Shown: positions 1 to 9,284, counted from the stretch's first letter. The stretch is 64,000 nucleotides of DNA from Desulfotruncus alcoholivorax DSM 16058 (GCF_000430885.1 NZ_AUMW01000012.1:1-64000); one strand, 5' to 3'. Notes: generated by a model from the letters alone, not told the origin. Made by a program: numbers and translations.

Positions 1-930
1 GGCTTTGGTACTGCTGAATTCGGTAAGGGTATCAACAGTTCCGTCACCGTTAATATCGTATTTGATGCTTGCCAGGTTTAATTTGAGTTTCTTATTGTCG
101 GCAGTAAATGCTGCTTTAAGCACGTTCTCCAATTGAGCGCCGGAGATGGTTTGGGTTGCACCATTGTTAACTTTTACGCTGGCTTCGCCCCAAAGTACGG
201 TTACTTTGGATACTGCGCCCCACTCAAAACCGTTCGGAAGGGTGAATTTCAGGCTCTCGGCTTCGTTGTCCAGGGTGTCGTTTACTGATTCATCAACACG
301 AATGGTTGTCGTGTCGTTGTCGCTGAATGTGGGGTCATCTGTTACTACGATGTCAACGTCACCGGATCCAACGCGACCAACGACTAATCTTTCACTCGAA
401 AAACCGCTGCCGCTGGGAGCGCTTATATTTAAGGTAATATCGCCGTCAAATCCGCTGTCAACATATATTCCGCCAAGGTTAATAAACATATAGGTATCCA
501 AACTGGTATCAGGATCGCCATTTACCGTTACCTTTAATTCGTTTTTATCAAGCTTGGTTACAGTAAATGTTGACTTACCTGTAAAACCATTGTTGTCGGA
601 AAGGTAATTAGCAGGTATTGTAATGTTGTTTTTTGTTCCGCCTAGCTTTGAATAAGTTGCATCATGCACTGACCAATCAGTTTCAGTCGTATCATTCTCC
701 ATAAACTTAAAATCTTTCGGAAGAGAGATGGTAAAAGAATCCCCATCCTTAATTTTTCCAGCAGTGTTCTGAATGAATACTGTACCGAGAGGTACAATTG
801 AATCATCATTAACGGTCGGTGTTGATAACACCTCTGTACTGCTAGCAAATGCCGCAAACGGGAATACCATGGTGAGCGCGAACACAAGAGTCATTACCAA
901 GCAAAATCTCTTATTGCGTAGCTTTAACAA
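1..930 (-). CDS. Secreted surface (S-layer-like) protein, C-terminus beyond the window
   Basis: An open frame of 310 codons runs from a TTG at 930 off the left edge. The start is chosen because AAGGAGG (940-946) lies 9 bases upstream and the product then begins with a clear signal peptide: basic residues near positions 3-8, a hydrophobic stretch and an AFA cleavage site at about residue 29. The mature part is acidic, Thr/Asp/Asn-rich and beta-rich, with repeated phrases such as SFTISLPKDFKF and SLKFTLPNGFEW and a dockerin-like DINGDGTVDT near the edge. This resembles exported S-layer or copper-amine-oxidase-N-domain proteins of Peptococcaceae, but no family is certain. Two ECF-type promoters and a possible structured leader lie upstream. 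Confidence 0.75.
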   Translation of the reverse strand, partial: MLKLRNKRFCLVMTLVFALTMVFPFAAFASSTEVLSTPTVNDDSIVPLGTVFIQNTAGKIKDGDSFTISLPKDFKFMENDTTETDWSVHDATYSKLGGTKNNITIPANYLSDNNGFTGKSTFTVTKLDKNELKVTVNGDPDTSLDTYMFINLGGIYVDSGFDGDITLNISAPSGSGFSSERLVVGRVGSGDVDIVVTDDPTFSDNDTTTIRVDESVNDTLDNEAESLKFTLPNGFEWGAVSKVTVLWGEASVKVNNGATQTISGAQLENVLKAAFTADNKKLKLNLASIKYDINGDGTVDTLTEFSSTKA

Positions 931-1041
931 ATTTGTTTCCCTCCTTAAAAATTAATATTTCGGCCCTTGGGCCTAGTTCTAATGAAGTTTAACGTTTGGT
1001 TGCACATCCCCCCTTAAACAGGTATCGGTTAACTTGCTGCC

Positions 1042-1152
1042 GTGAAGCCTTTCCCGCTCTCAATAGCAGGATCTTCCAGGTTTATTGCTTGGCGGTTCCG
1101 TTAGAGAAGCGACCGCTCCGCTTACTCGCATTGTAATGTTACTAGGCTTCAC
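1042..1152 (-). promoter_or_regulatory. Candidate structured 5' leader RNA of the surface-protein gene
   Basis: A perfect 9-bp inverted repeat (GTGAAGCCT at 1042-1050, AGGCTTCAC at 1144-1152) encloses 93 bases that contain further pairing options, for example AAGCG with CGCTT inside 1110-1123. The block lies between the two predicted promoters and the start codon at 930, so it should be transcribed as 5' UTR. I could not match it to a known riboswitch or T-box consensus. It could equally be a protein-binding site or an mRNA-stabilising fold. Confidence 0.4.
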
Positions 1153-1208
1153 AATCTAAACAGTTTTGCTTAATTTTTTCAATGCCTGTCTGTTTCCACC
1201 TGATTAAT

Positions 1209-1236
1209 TAGACACGCAATCAAATGTAAAAGTTCC
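1209..1236 (-). promoter_or_regulatory. ECF sigma promoter P1 for the surface-protein gene
   Basis: On the minus strand GGAACT (1236-1231) is followed after exactly 16 bases by TGTCTA (1214-1209). The hexamers and spacing are identical to those upstream of the ECF sigma gene at 1613-1640. Expected transcription start is near 1203, giving a leader of about 270 bases. Confidence 0.7.
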
Positions 1237-1318
1237 AATTACCTGGTTTTTTTCTGCCTATTTAATAATTTTCGTTAGTTTGGTGCTTTTGGATTTCTTT
1301 GTTTTGCACCCGTTTATT

Positions 1319-1346
1319 TAGACACGGCGGTCTCAATAAAAGTTCC
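1319..1346 (-). promoter_or_regulatory. ECF sigma promoter P2 for the surface-protein gene
   Basis: A second GGAACT-N16-TGTCTA on the minus strand, exactly 110 bases upstream of P1. Similarity continues past the -10 (TCTAAWTAAWC), so the two sites may have arisen by duplication. Confidence 0.7.
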
Positions 1347-1612
1347 AGGTGGAATAGCAAAATTAAAATTTTTTATTTCCATAATTAATAGCGTTATAAT
1401 GTGAGGGGAACATTGCTGACCGGCTTGCGGCAAGCCTTTAACATTTAATGCAGACGGCCTGTTTTATTTAACTATTGAAATATCAGGGCGGGCAGGCAAC
1501 GGTAACCTTTGATAAATTTAATGTTTTAAAGTAAATTATTTATTAGATTAATTATTTATCTTTTTTAGTTTTGCCATTTTTTTTAAAATAAGTTAAAATA
1601 GTGCCCGCTGCC

Positions 1613-1640
1613 GGAACTTTTTATATTGCATATGTGTCTA
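1613..1640 (+). promoter_or_regulatory. Autoregulatory ECF promoter of the sigma/anti-sigma operon
   Basis: GGAACT (1613-1618), 16 bases, TGTCTA (1635-1640). The -35/-10 layout fits ECF sigma factors, which often transcribe their own gene. Because it covers the in-frame TTG and ATG at 1626 and 1632, it favours a downstream translation start. Confidence 0.7.
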
Positions 1641-1679
1641 AGAAGTGTCCGGAGCTGGAGCTCGAGGGGGATCGTCCCT

Positions 1680-2264
1680 TTGGATAACGTAAAGCTCCTG
1701 GTAAAGAGATCCCAAAAGGGTGACACCAGGTCCTTTGAGCAACTGGTGACTCTGTACCAGGATAAAATTTTTGCACTAAGTTACCAACTCACAGGCAATT
1801 ACGCCGATGCGCAGGATCTGGCCCAAAATGTATTTATAAAAGCCTACCGGGCTTTACCGGGGTTTCGCAACGAGGCTGATTTCGGGACCTGGCTGCACCG
1901 CATTACAGTAAACCTTTATATTAATGAAAGGCGCAAAAAGAGACCCGAGGTTTACCTCGACAAACCGGTGCAAACCGGGGAGGGTGAAATGCCCCGCTTG
2001 GTGGCCTCTGGTACCGAAAATCCCGAAGAAGCATTTGAAAAAAAAGAATTCCGCAGTATGGTACGTGATGCGCTGTGGAAACTGTCCGAGGAGCACAGGG
2101 CGGTGCTCGTGTTAAGGGAAATGCAGGGTTATTCTTACGAGGAAATAGCGCAAATGTTGGACTGCACCCTGGGCACCGTTAAGTCCCGCATCAACCGGGC
2201 TCGCCTGGCCCTAAAAAAGCAATTATTTCAGGCTGCCTGCAGCGGTAAGGATAACCTTCCTTAA
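1680..2264 (+). CDS. ECF-type RNA polymerase sigma factor (RpoE/SigW group)
   Basis: This 194-residue protein has the two sigma domains of the ECF group: region 2 at roughly residues 20-95 (DAQDLAQNVFIKAYRAL, then FGTWLHRITVN) and a region-4 helix-turn-helix at roughly 140-185 (GYSYEEIAQMLDCTLGTVKS). It would direct RNA polymerase to the GGAACT/TGTCTA promoters. The TTG at 1680 is preferred because GAGGGGG (1664-1670) lies 9 bases upstream, while earlier in-frame starts fall inside the predicted promoter. The next gene, 44 bases downstream, encodes its likely anti-sigma factor. Predicted targets are its own operon and the divergent surface-protein gene. Confidence 0.9.
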   Translation: MDNVKLLVKRSQKGDTRSFEQLVTLYQDKIFALSYQLTGNYADAQDLAQNVFIKAYRALPGFRNEADFGTWLHRITVNLYINERRKKRPEVYLDKPVQTGEGEMPRLVASGTENPEEAFEKKEFRSMVRDALWKLSEEHRAVLVLREMQGYSYEEIAQMLDCTLGTVKSRINRARLALKKQLFQAACSGKDNLP

Positions 2265-2308
2265 ATTTAATCAGCTCCAATGATTTTGCTCCGGGGAGGT
2301 GAATAACA

Positions 2309-3415
2309 GTGAATTGCATGCAAATTCAGCAGCTAATACCGGAATGGCTGGACGGCGAATTGGATACCGGCACAGCCGGGCAAATTGAAAAACACGTTAC
2401 TACCTGTGATGAATGTAATGCAGAGGCTGCTTTTTGGCGGGAGACCGGCAATGCTCTAAGGGAAGGCGTGCCAAGCGTCAAAGCCCCGCCCGGGTTCGCC
2501 GGCGTGGTTATGAGTCAGTTGCCGTCGCAGCGTAGAACCATCACGGCAAGATTGTTCACCGGGTGGAAACGCAATTTCGCAGCGGCTGCCGCCTTTATGA
2601 TCGTGGCGCTGGGATCCGCGGGAGCCTACATGTATTGGGACGGTAATGTGGCCGGACAGTTGCTAAGCAACGGCAAGACTAACCCGGTCCGGATGATTTA
2701 TAACAAAATTCAAAGCAACATTGGTCAAGATGTAACCGCAAACACCCCCCGGGACAACGTAACGGGTGAACATGCGGGCCCAGCTGTACAGCCGGGTGAT
2801 ACAAATGCAGACCCCGGCAAAGCACAGCACGATGCCAGCAATAATAACCATATGAATAATAATGAACCCGGCGCCCATCAGGGTGAGGCCCAAAACAGCC
2901 AGGCAACGCCCGATACCGAGTCGGAATCAGTTTCCAAACCCGCTGTTAAGGGTGCTGACCCGCAGCAATATGTATTGTTGAGCACGGACAAAAATCGAGT
3001 ATTGGATCGCACTTTTTTAAAAGTAAAAGTTGATGATTTACAGGCCGCCCACCGTCAGGCACTGGCGCTTATCAACAGCTCCGGGGCCTCGTATGAGGTT
3101 TTTGGGTCTGAGTATACACCCGCAGGGAACCAGGAAACTTTAAAGATAGTAACGGGCAACAGTATTTCCGTCAGCCTGCTGGATAATCTTAAAAAGCTTG
3201 GCCAAGTGTTGAACAGCGATACCCAGCGGATCGATATCAACGCGCGTTACAAAGAAAAGGTCGAACAATACCAGTCACTGTCTGCCCAACTGGAAAATTC
3301 CGGCCCGGTGGAACAGGAACAATTAAAGATTAAGATGGCAGGCATTGAAGCGCAGCTAAAAGATTGGGATCAGGAAGCGAATACTGATACCATTATACTA
3401 TGGCTGGATAATTAA
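2309..3415 (+). CDS. Membrane-anchored zinc-finger anti-sigma factor
   Basis: A 368-residue protein with an N-terminal anti-sigma zinc-finger (HxxxCxxC, residues about 29-36, in HVTTCDECNAE), one membrane helix near residues 90-110, an Asn/Gly/Asp-rich linker, and a C-terminal domain (about 215-368) ending in a coiled coil, similar in layout to DUF4349-type sensors. It should hold the preceding ECF sigma factor inactive until an envelope signal reaches the outer domain. GTG at 2309 has GGGGAGG 9 bases upstream. A strong terminator follows, so sigma and anti-sigma form a two-gene operon. The signal is unknown. Confidence 0.88.
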   Translation: MNCMQIQQLIPEWLDGELDTGTAGQIEKHVTTCDECNAEAAFWRETGNALREGVPSVKAPPGFAGVVMSQLPSQRRTITARLFTGWKRNFAAAAAFMIVALGSAGAYMYWDGNVAGQLLSNGKTNPVRMIYNKIQSNIGQDVTANTPRDNVTGEHAGPAVQPGDTNADPGKAQHDASNNNHMNNNEPGAHQGEAQNSQATPDTESESVSKPAVKGADPQQYVLLSTDKNRVLDRTFLKVKVDDLQAAHRQALALINSSGASYEVFGSEYTPAGNQETLKIVTGNSISVSLLDNLKKLGQVLNSDTQRIDINARYKEKVEQYQSLSAQLENSGPVEQEQLKIKMAGIEAQLKDWDQEANTDTIILWLDN

Positions 3416-3423
3416 AACTACGA

Positions 3424-3466
3424 CAAGGCAGGAGTTTTTATAATAGTAGACTCCTGCCTTGTTTTT
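3424..3466 (+). terminator. Rho-independent terminator of the sigma/anti-sigma operon
   Basis: A 12-bp perfect stem (CAAGGCAGGAGT with ACTCCTGCCTTG) with a 14-base loop is followed by TTTTT, 8 bases after the anti-sigma stop codon. Confidence 0.92.
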
Positions 3467-3480
3467 GATAATTAACTCCC

Positions 3481-3502
3481 CCTGGCCGCCATGGCGGCCA
3501 GG
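3481..3502. repeat. 22-bp perfect GC-rich palindrome
   Basis: CCTGGCCGCC is followed directly by its own complement, centred on CCATGG. It lies between the convergent anti-sigma and protease genes. No T-run follows on either strand, so it is not a canonical terminator; it may be a 3' stabilising hairpin for the protease mRNA. Confidence 0.6.
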
Positions 3503-3523
3503 CAGATAATGATTGAAACCTGG

Positions 3524-6500
3524 TTATTGCAACTGGTCTGGTTCGTTTGCAATGCTTGTTACAGAATCCAGCAGCCTGTTCAAGGCGGCAACCGTTTCCG
3601 CCCGTGTTATATAGCTACCGGGAGCAAATAAATTGCCTGGTTTTCCCGATAGCAGCCCCAATGACCTGGACATACTAACGCTTTTTCTTGCCCAACTTGA
3701 AACTTTATCCCAATCCGCATAGTCCGGTTCTTTCCGCGGGTTTTGCGGCAAGCCTTCAAGCATGCCATAAGCGCGCGCCAGCAGCGCCGCGGCCTCTTCC
3801 CTGGTTATTCGTGCCTGCGGGCGGAAGGTATTATCCTCATAGCCTACGGCCAGCCCCCTGCTGTAAGCCATTGTTACGGCATTCCTCGCCCAGTCCGGTA
3901 TAGACGCCGCATCCCTGTACGGCAAATTCGCCCCGGGACTGCCCGGCCCCAGCAGCCTGGAAAGCAATACGGCAAACTCGCCCCGGGTAACGGAATTGTC
4001 CGGCCGGAATGTGCCGTCCGGGTAACCGTTTATCATGCCCCGCGATACCATGCGGCGAATATCCGTCTCCGCCCAGTGCCCGCTGATATCGGTAAATCCC
4101 TTTTGCCGGCGGGCGAAATTCAGCTGGAGTCCGGCCACCCCTCCGGTTGTCCCGTCCACGGCTACCAGTTGAACATCTTCCGCCTCGCCAGCTTTGGCCG
4201 GGTAGTAAAACGCTCCGGATGCATTAATTTCCAGCTCTTTGCAGTCGCCCCCCGGATACCGGGCATAAAGGCGGGTGGCGGTGGTTTTGCCGGTAACCAG
4301 CGAGAATTTTTCATATGGTATAGTGGAAATTATCTTTAACAAAGGTGGATCGACCCCTTTACGGGTTTCCGCCGCCAGGACAGCAACAACCTGCTTGCCG
4401 TCCGGAGTATAAAGAGCAGTAATTGTAACCTGCTCTCCAGGCAGCAAATCTCTGAATTTAACGGTGTAGCCATTTTTAGTTATCGCGGCAAATGAACTGA
4501 GAAGTAATGTTTGTCCATTGTCAAGTTGTATTCCCTGCCCCGGGATATAAGCTTTCAAAACACTTTTCACCCTTTCGGCAGTCTCAGCAATATCCACCCG
4601 CCATACCGCGCCCGTGGCTGGGTTTAGCGCAACCCGCACCCATTGGCCGGGGTTTAATATGGAAATGCCTGCGGGCATACCCCACCTGTACAGCTGGGTT
4701 TCGGGAGATAAGTTTAAATATTTAAAGCCTTTTCTGCTGTCCAGCAAATACAGCGTATCTTTTTCCGCAAAAATAACCTGGCCGTAACTCACATCAGAAA
4801 AAGCAGCAACACCCAGCGCTTCGGTGGAACCCGGAGCCAGGTTGATAATGGCCAGGTCCCCTTCTTTCAGCGCTTCAAGCGCAGCCGGCTTCTGGTCCCT
4901 GGTGATGGATATGCCCGCCATAATGTGATACCGGCTGCCGGAAGCCAAAGTTATATATCCTGAACCGCGATCCACTCCGACTATCTGCCCCAGAGTCAGG
5001 TAACGCTTTACCGCCAGGTGATAGACCATTCCATCCGACCCCAGAGTAATTTGTACCGGCATACCCGGCAAAAGATTATCTAAGTCTGCGTTAGCGGCGG
5101 CACCGAAGGGCAAATCAGCCGCATCCCCGTCCATTATGACATCGGTAAAATCTATCGAGGCTTCCCGGTTCAGGCTGAATGTTTGCTTCCCTTCCAACAA
5201 TTTTATGCTGTTGTTTTCGCGGTCAATGCCGGCCAGAACACCTTCTGTTTCCAGGCTGGCAACGCTTGCCCGCCAGATAGTCTGGTCATGTGGATTGATA
5301 TCGGCCGACACGCTGCTGCCCGGAGGAACCGCCTGCTCCGCCGGCATGGTCCGGCCGTTGACGAGCAGGGCATTTTTAGCTTCCGGGTTAATGGTGTAGC
5401 CGCCTTCCCGGTAATTCTGGTTAATACGCACCAGAATTTTTTTACCTTCTCCTTCCATTTCTTTTATCCCGGACGCCTGCCAGGTGCGGCCCACAATATA
5501 TGCTTTGAGGGAACCGGTACCAGGCCGTTCTACCAAGTAAAGATCAGCGCCGGCCGGGATTTCCTCGCCGTCCTGGAGCAGCCGGTCATCTACAGCCGCA
5601 ACAGTTTCAGACGGCAAGGCAGCCCGGTTGTCCCCGGCAAGTGTCTCCCTGCCCGGAGGCTGGCCGAAAACCAGCGCAAAATCCTGCGTCACCCCTTCTT
5701 CTCTGGAGGTATCTTCTAAAATCGACCGGCCGCGCACCACGATTTTGTATTCCCCCGGTTTGGGATTAGGTATATAAACCTGCTCCACATTGTTGCGACT
5801 GTCCATTTTGCCCCGGTGGTCAAAATCATTTCCATAATATATTTGTCCATCGGGGGAGATAACCTCCAGATCCAGGTTATTAACCAAAGTTGTACCGGCA
5901 CCCGGCTCCGCCGCGGGGTCTGTCCAGGAAAGGGTCGCCTTGAACGGTGACCCGGAGTAAGTGATCTTTTTTTCCAATACCTTACTGCCGCCTGTAGCCA
6001 GTCCTTTTTTATCGTCCACCAGTTCGAAAAGTTTGTTTTGCAGGGCTATAACCGTGCTGCCTATATCCAACTGACCAAAACCGGCTGCTGCGGGATTTGC
6101 GTCCAAATGCTGCGCGCCGTTGATTAAGATAGCTTTCATCAGGGCGGCCGAGGGATTCTGAAAGCCGCTATATTTTTGCAAATACTGGCGCAGCAGCGCT
6201 GCGGCACCGCCGGTAACGGCTGAAGCCATACTTGTTCCCTGCATCACCGTGTATGCGGGACGTCCAGACAGGTTCCCAGCCACCAGCCGGGAGGCTGTGG
6301 AAATTATGGAGGTGCCGGGAGCTACCAGCTCCGGCTTGATGCGCCCGTCAACAGTGGGGCCCCGGCTGGAGAATACCGCTACTTCGCCGGCGCCACCCAT
6401 ATCACTTTCAAACGCCGGCCTGGGGCTGATCGAAGCGCCTACAACCAAGGCGTTTTTACTGTTGGCCTCGGCAGTGAGGCCATCTGCCTGGGGGCCGGAA

Positions 6501-7684
6501 TTGCCCGCACCGAAGATAGCGAGAAAATCCTGATGATTGCGCACGAATTCATCTATCTGGGCAGCCGAGCTGTCATATGCATTTTGCTTTTTGCCCCAGC
6601 CGTCTACATGTACGCGCACATCGGCGCTATAGGCCGGCCCGAAAAGTTCCTGCAGGTCCAGAGGCGGAGCGGTGTTACCGTTTTTGTCCACGATGCCCTG
6701 AAAGTACAGGCTGGCCCCGGGAGCCAGGCCGGCGTATTTTCCATTGGAAGCCTTGCCGCTGCCGACCAGGGTGCCAGCCATATGGGTGCCGTGCCCGTTG
6801 GTGTCGGCTGGGTTTTTAACCCCGGCCCAGGATTTTAGCAGAATTACCCGGGGCTTTTTACCGGGATCGGATTGCAAATCAGTATGGATATTGGTCATCG
6901 AACCGGTGTCCAGCCCGCTGTCCGCCAGCCCGATGGTTACCCCTGCCCCGTTCAGCCTGCTCGGAGTGACAAAACTCGGAATAGCCAGTGGCCTGGCCCC
7001 AACTATATCCCTGGCCCGGTCATTTAACAATTCAGGTTGTTCGTATTTTTGCACATACAGCACAAGCGGCGAGGCAGCCAATTCACCAACCGTGTCACAT
7101 GGTAATTCTACCTTCAGATAGCGGCCGCCGACCGCAGCGCCGTCCAGTACCCGCCCGCCCAAGTTTTCTACCAGCCGTATAGTTTCGGGTTTGTCTACCG
7201 CACCGGTCAGGGTAACAATATAAGCTACCGGTTTTGTATTATTTTTGTAAATTTTACCACTGCTGTTTTCAGGTGCTTGTTGTCTGTCCTGTGCCTGGCT
7301 TAACGACGGGTGCTGTAATTTTTGCTTGGAATTGTATTCAGTAATTTTTTTAACATAGGGCAATTTTTGCAGCTCCGGTTTTTGTTCGGGCCTGACCCGC
7401 ACCAGCAAGGTCTCGCCGTTTAGAGTTCCCATCCAGTTCACCTTTTCGGCGAGAAGTTTTTTTTCATTGCTGTCAAGCGGCCTTTGTAAATTTATTGCAT
7501 ACATTGCAAGATCATGATCCGGTCCAGTTGTCCCGCCGGTTTCGTTGTCATAGTTTATTGCGCCCTGCCGGCCACCAATACCCGACCATAGCGCCATACC
7601 AAGTGCAAAAACGGATACAATTAACATTATACGACTTAACTTTACCGTGCTATCACCAGCCTCACAACGTTTTTTGTTATTCAA
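3524..7684 (-). CDS. Cell-surface subtilisin-family serine protease with SLH anchor
   Basis: A 1386-residue exported protein. The S8 catalytic triad is visible: Asp255 (GLADSGLDTG), His298 (NGHGTHMAGT) and Ser485 (QGTSMASAVTGG), plus the oxyanion Asn395 (GAGNSG). A hydrophobic segment at residues 17-35 serves as signal peptide. After the protease domain come about 600 residues of beta-rich sequence, including a pre-peptidase-like segment and a stretch of OB- or SH3-like repeats. Three SLH domains lie at about 1180-1375 (GYPDGTFRP, GYEDNTFRP, and a weaker third) and should bind pyruvylated wall polymer. The TTG start has only a weak upstream GGAAAG; an internal start nearer the signal helix is possible. 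It stands alone, between terminator-like hairpins. Confidence 0.9.
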   Translation of the reverse strand: MNNKKRCEAGDSTVKLSRIMLIVSVFALGMALWSGIGGRQGAINYDNETGGTTGPDHDLAMYAINLQRPLDSNEKKLLAEKVNWMGTLNGETLLVRVRPEQKPELQKLPYVKKITEYNSKQKLQHPSLSQAQDRQQAPENSSGKIYKNNTKPVAYIVTLTGAVDKPETIRLVENLGGRVLDGAAVGGRYLKVELPCDTVGELAASPLVLYVQKYEQPELLNDRARDIVGARPLAIPSFVTPSRLNGAGVTIGLADSGLDTGSMTNIHTDLQSDPGKKPRVILLKSWAGVKNPADTNGHGTHMAGTLVGSGKASNGKYAGLAPGASLYFQGIVDKNGNTAPPLDLQELFGPAYSADVRVHVDGWGKKQNAYDSSAAQIDEFVRNHQDFLAIFGAGNSGPQADGLTAEANSKNALVVGASISPRPAFESDMGGAGEVAVFSSRGPTVDGRIKPELVAPGTSIISTASRLVAGNLSGRPAYTVMQGTSMASAVTGGAAALLRQYLQKYSGFQNPSAALMKAILINGAQHLDANPAAAGFGQLDIGSTVIALQNKLFELVDDKKGLATGGSKVLEKKITYSGSPFKATLSWTDPAAEPGAGTTLVNNLDLEVISPDGQIYYGNDFDHRGKMDSRNNVEQVYIPNPKPGEYKIVVRGRSILEDTSREEGVTQDFALVFGQPPGRETLAGDNRAALPSETVAAVDDRLLQDGEEIPAGADLYLVERPGTGSLKAYIVGRTWQASGIKEMEGEGKKILVRINQNYREGGYTINPEAKNALLVNGRTMPAEQAVPPGSSVSADINPHDQTIWRASVASLETEGVLAGIDRENNSIKLLEGKQTFSLNREASIDFTDVIMDGDAADLPFGAAANADLDNLLPGMPVQITLGSDGMVYHLAVKRYLTLGQIVGVDRGSGYITLASGSRYHIMAGISITRDQKPAALEALKEGDLAIINLAPGSTEALGVAAFSDVSYGQVIFAEKDTLYLLDSRKGFKYLNLSPETQLYRWGMPAGISILNPGQWVRVALNPATGAVWRVDIAETAERVKSVLKAYIPGQGIQLDNGQTLLLSSFAAITKNGYTVKFRDLLPGEQVTITALYTPDGKQVVAVLAAETRKGVDPPLLKIISTIPYEKFSLVTGKTTATRLYARYPGGDCKELEINASGAFYYPAKAGEAEDVQLVAVDGTTGGVAGLQLNFARRQKGFTDISGHWAETDIRRMVSRGMINGYPDGTFRPDNSVTRGEFAVLLSRLLGPGSPGANLPYRDAASIPDWARNAVTMAYSRGLAVGYEDNTFRPQARITREEAAALLARAYGMLEGLPQNPRKEPDYADWDKVSSWARKSVSMSRSLGLLSGKPGNLFAPGSYITRAETVAALNRLLDSVTSIANEPDQLQ

Positions 7685-7924
7685 AGATTATGTCTTTCCA
7701 TTGTCCCGGCTATTAATGATTAATGTTTTTGCATGTATTTTATTTTCCACAAAACCTTTTAAATTCCCTGTTTGTTAACCTGGTAAATATTTAACAATAT
7801 TAACTAACCAGAAAAATTTTCATGTTACTCGTATCCGGCACTCCAACAGTTCCCTACACGCGTTGCGCATTCCCCTTGTGCCCGTAATCAACAAATCATT
7901 TTTATCTTTTTTATATCAGGTTAA

Positions 7925-7951
7925 TAGACGACTCTAAGAAAAAATTGTTCC
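7925..7951 (-). promoter_or_regulatory. Possible ECF-type promoter for the subtilase gene
   Basis: GGAACA (7951-7946) and CGTCTA (7930-7925) on the minus strand resemble the GGAACT/TGTCTA motif near the ECF sigma gene, but the spacer is 15 rather than 16. It lies about 240 bases upstream of the protease start. Apart from this and the mbl terminator, the AT-rich gap 7685-8057 shows nothing else I can name. Confidence 0.35.
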
Positions 7952-7974
7952 CTACAATTCTTTAAAAAAAGGGC

Positions 7975-8015
7975 AAAAAAAAGCAAGCAACTATTAGCTT
8001 TTTAATTGCCCGCTT
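7975..8015 (-). terminator. Terminator after mbl
   Basis: On the minus strand AAGCGGGCAA (8015-8006) pairs with TTGCTTGCTT (7990-7981), 10 bp with two G-U pairs, followed by a T-run that continues to about 7975. Confidence 0.8.
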
Positions 8016-8057
8016 ACGGTTTGTGTTTAAATAATTCTTTCCTTATAGTTCGCCCGT

Positions 8058-9110
8058 TTATCCTGCATATACTTTCTGCTTGATTACTTTGCGTATCATC
8101 CTGCGTTTATGTTGAGCGTTCAACACGTTCAACATGTTCAGCGCCCTGCCGGTCCCTATAGCCACACAGGAGAGGGGGTCTTCCGCAATAAACACGTTCA
8201 AGCCGGTTTCCCTGGCTATAAGCTTGTCCAAATCGCTCAAAAGTGCGCCGCCGCCGGTCAGTACGATGCCCTTGTATACTATATCCGCAGCCAACTCCGG
8301 CGGGGTTTTTTCAAGCACTTCTTTAACCGCGCCCACCACCAGGGTAAGGTTTTCCTTGATCGCCTCATAGATATTATCACTTGACACGGTAACTTCTTTA
8401 GGCAGGCCGTCTATCAGATCACGGCCCCTGACCCGCATTTCAGACGGCGCGCCATTGGGACAAGCGCTGGCAATTTCCATTTTAATCTCTTCCGCCGAGC
8501 GTTCCCCTATGGCCAGGTTGTATACCCGCCGGACGTATTTGACTATAGCCTCGTCAAACTTGTCACCGCCGACCCGCAGGGAAACGCTTTGTACGATTCC
8601 GCCAAGGGATAATACGGCAACGTCCGTGGTACCGCCGCCGATGTCGACAACCATGGTGCCGCCGGGCTGTGAGATGTCGAGACCGGCGCCGAGCGCCGCG
8701 GCCAGCGGCTCCTCTATCACGTGGGCCTGGCGCGCGCCTGCCTGAACGGTGGCCTGTTTAACCGCGCGCTCCTCCACCCCGGTAACACTCGATGGAATGC
8801 AGACCATCACCCGGGGTTTGAAAAACAGTTTTCTTCCCACTGCTTTTTCTATAAAGTAACGCAGCATTTTTTCCGTTACGTCATAATCGGCAATCACACC
8901 GCTGCGCAGCGGGCGGATGGCCACAATATTGCCTGGAGTTCGGCCCAGCATGCGCCTGGCTTCGGAACCTACGGCGATCACTTTGCCCGAGGATTTATCC
9001 ATAGCCACCACCGAAGGTTCTGTTAAAACTATACCCCGACCTTTAACATATACCAGAACGTTAGCCGTTCCTAAATCTATACCAATATCAGCGCTCATGC
9101 GGAACTTCAC
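8058..9110 (-). CDS. mbl: MreB-like rod-shape protein Mbl
   Basis: A 350-residue actin-fold ATPase with the MreB/Mbl signature near the N-terminus (IGIDLGTANVLVYVKG), phosphate-2 motif (VVDIGGGTTDVAVLSLGG, about 160-177) and an adenosine motif (GIVLTGGGALLSDLDKL). Proteins of this family form membrane-bound filaments that guide lateral wall synthesis. Its position directly downstream of spoIIID matches Bacillus, which is why I call it mbl rather than mreB. GTG at 9110 is one start; ATG four codons later matches the family N-terminus better, but ribosome-site spacing does not decide. The 174-base gap to spoIIID has no obvious terminator, so readthrough is possible. Confidence 0.93.
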   Translation of the reverse strand: MKFRMSADIGIDLGTANVLVYVKGRGIVLTEPSVVAMDKSSGKVIAVGSEARRMLGRTPGNIVAIRPLRSGVIADYDVTEKMLRYFIEKAVGRKLFFKPRVMVCIPSSVTGVEERAVKQATVQAGARQAHVIEEPLAAALGAGLDISQPGGTMVVDIGGGTTDVAVLSLGGIVQSVSLRVGGDKFDEAIVKYVRRVYNLAIGERSAEEIKMEIASACPNGAPSEMRVRGRDLIDGLPKEVTVSSDNIYEAIKENLTLVVGAVKEVLEKTPPELAADIVYKGIVLTGGGALLSDLDKLIARETGLNVFIAEDPLSCVAIGTGRALNMLNVLNAQHKRRMIRKVIKQKVYAG

Positions 9111-9284
9111 TGTCCCCTTTCCAAACTCTTTTAATGCTGCTTGTCCAATATATTTAATTAATTATTTAAAGCACTATCCATAAATTAATGATGGCACTAC
9201 GTATTTATTATCTTTAGGGACAAGCTTACCGCTACTAATACTTCTACTATTGGGGACAAATTCCTCCAGGATATGATATTTTTG

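Noticed and set aside
1042-1152. Known riboswitch or T-box for the surface-protein leader
   Set aside because: Compared from memory with c-di-GMP-I/II, c-di-AMP, SAM, cobalamin and T-box cores; none of the conserved core strings fits.
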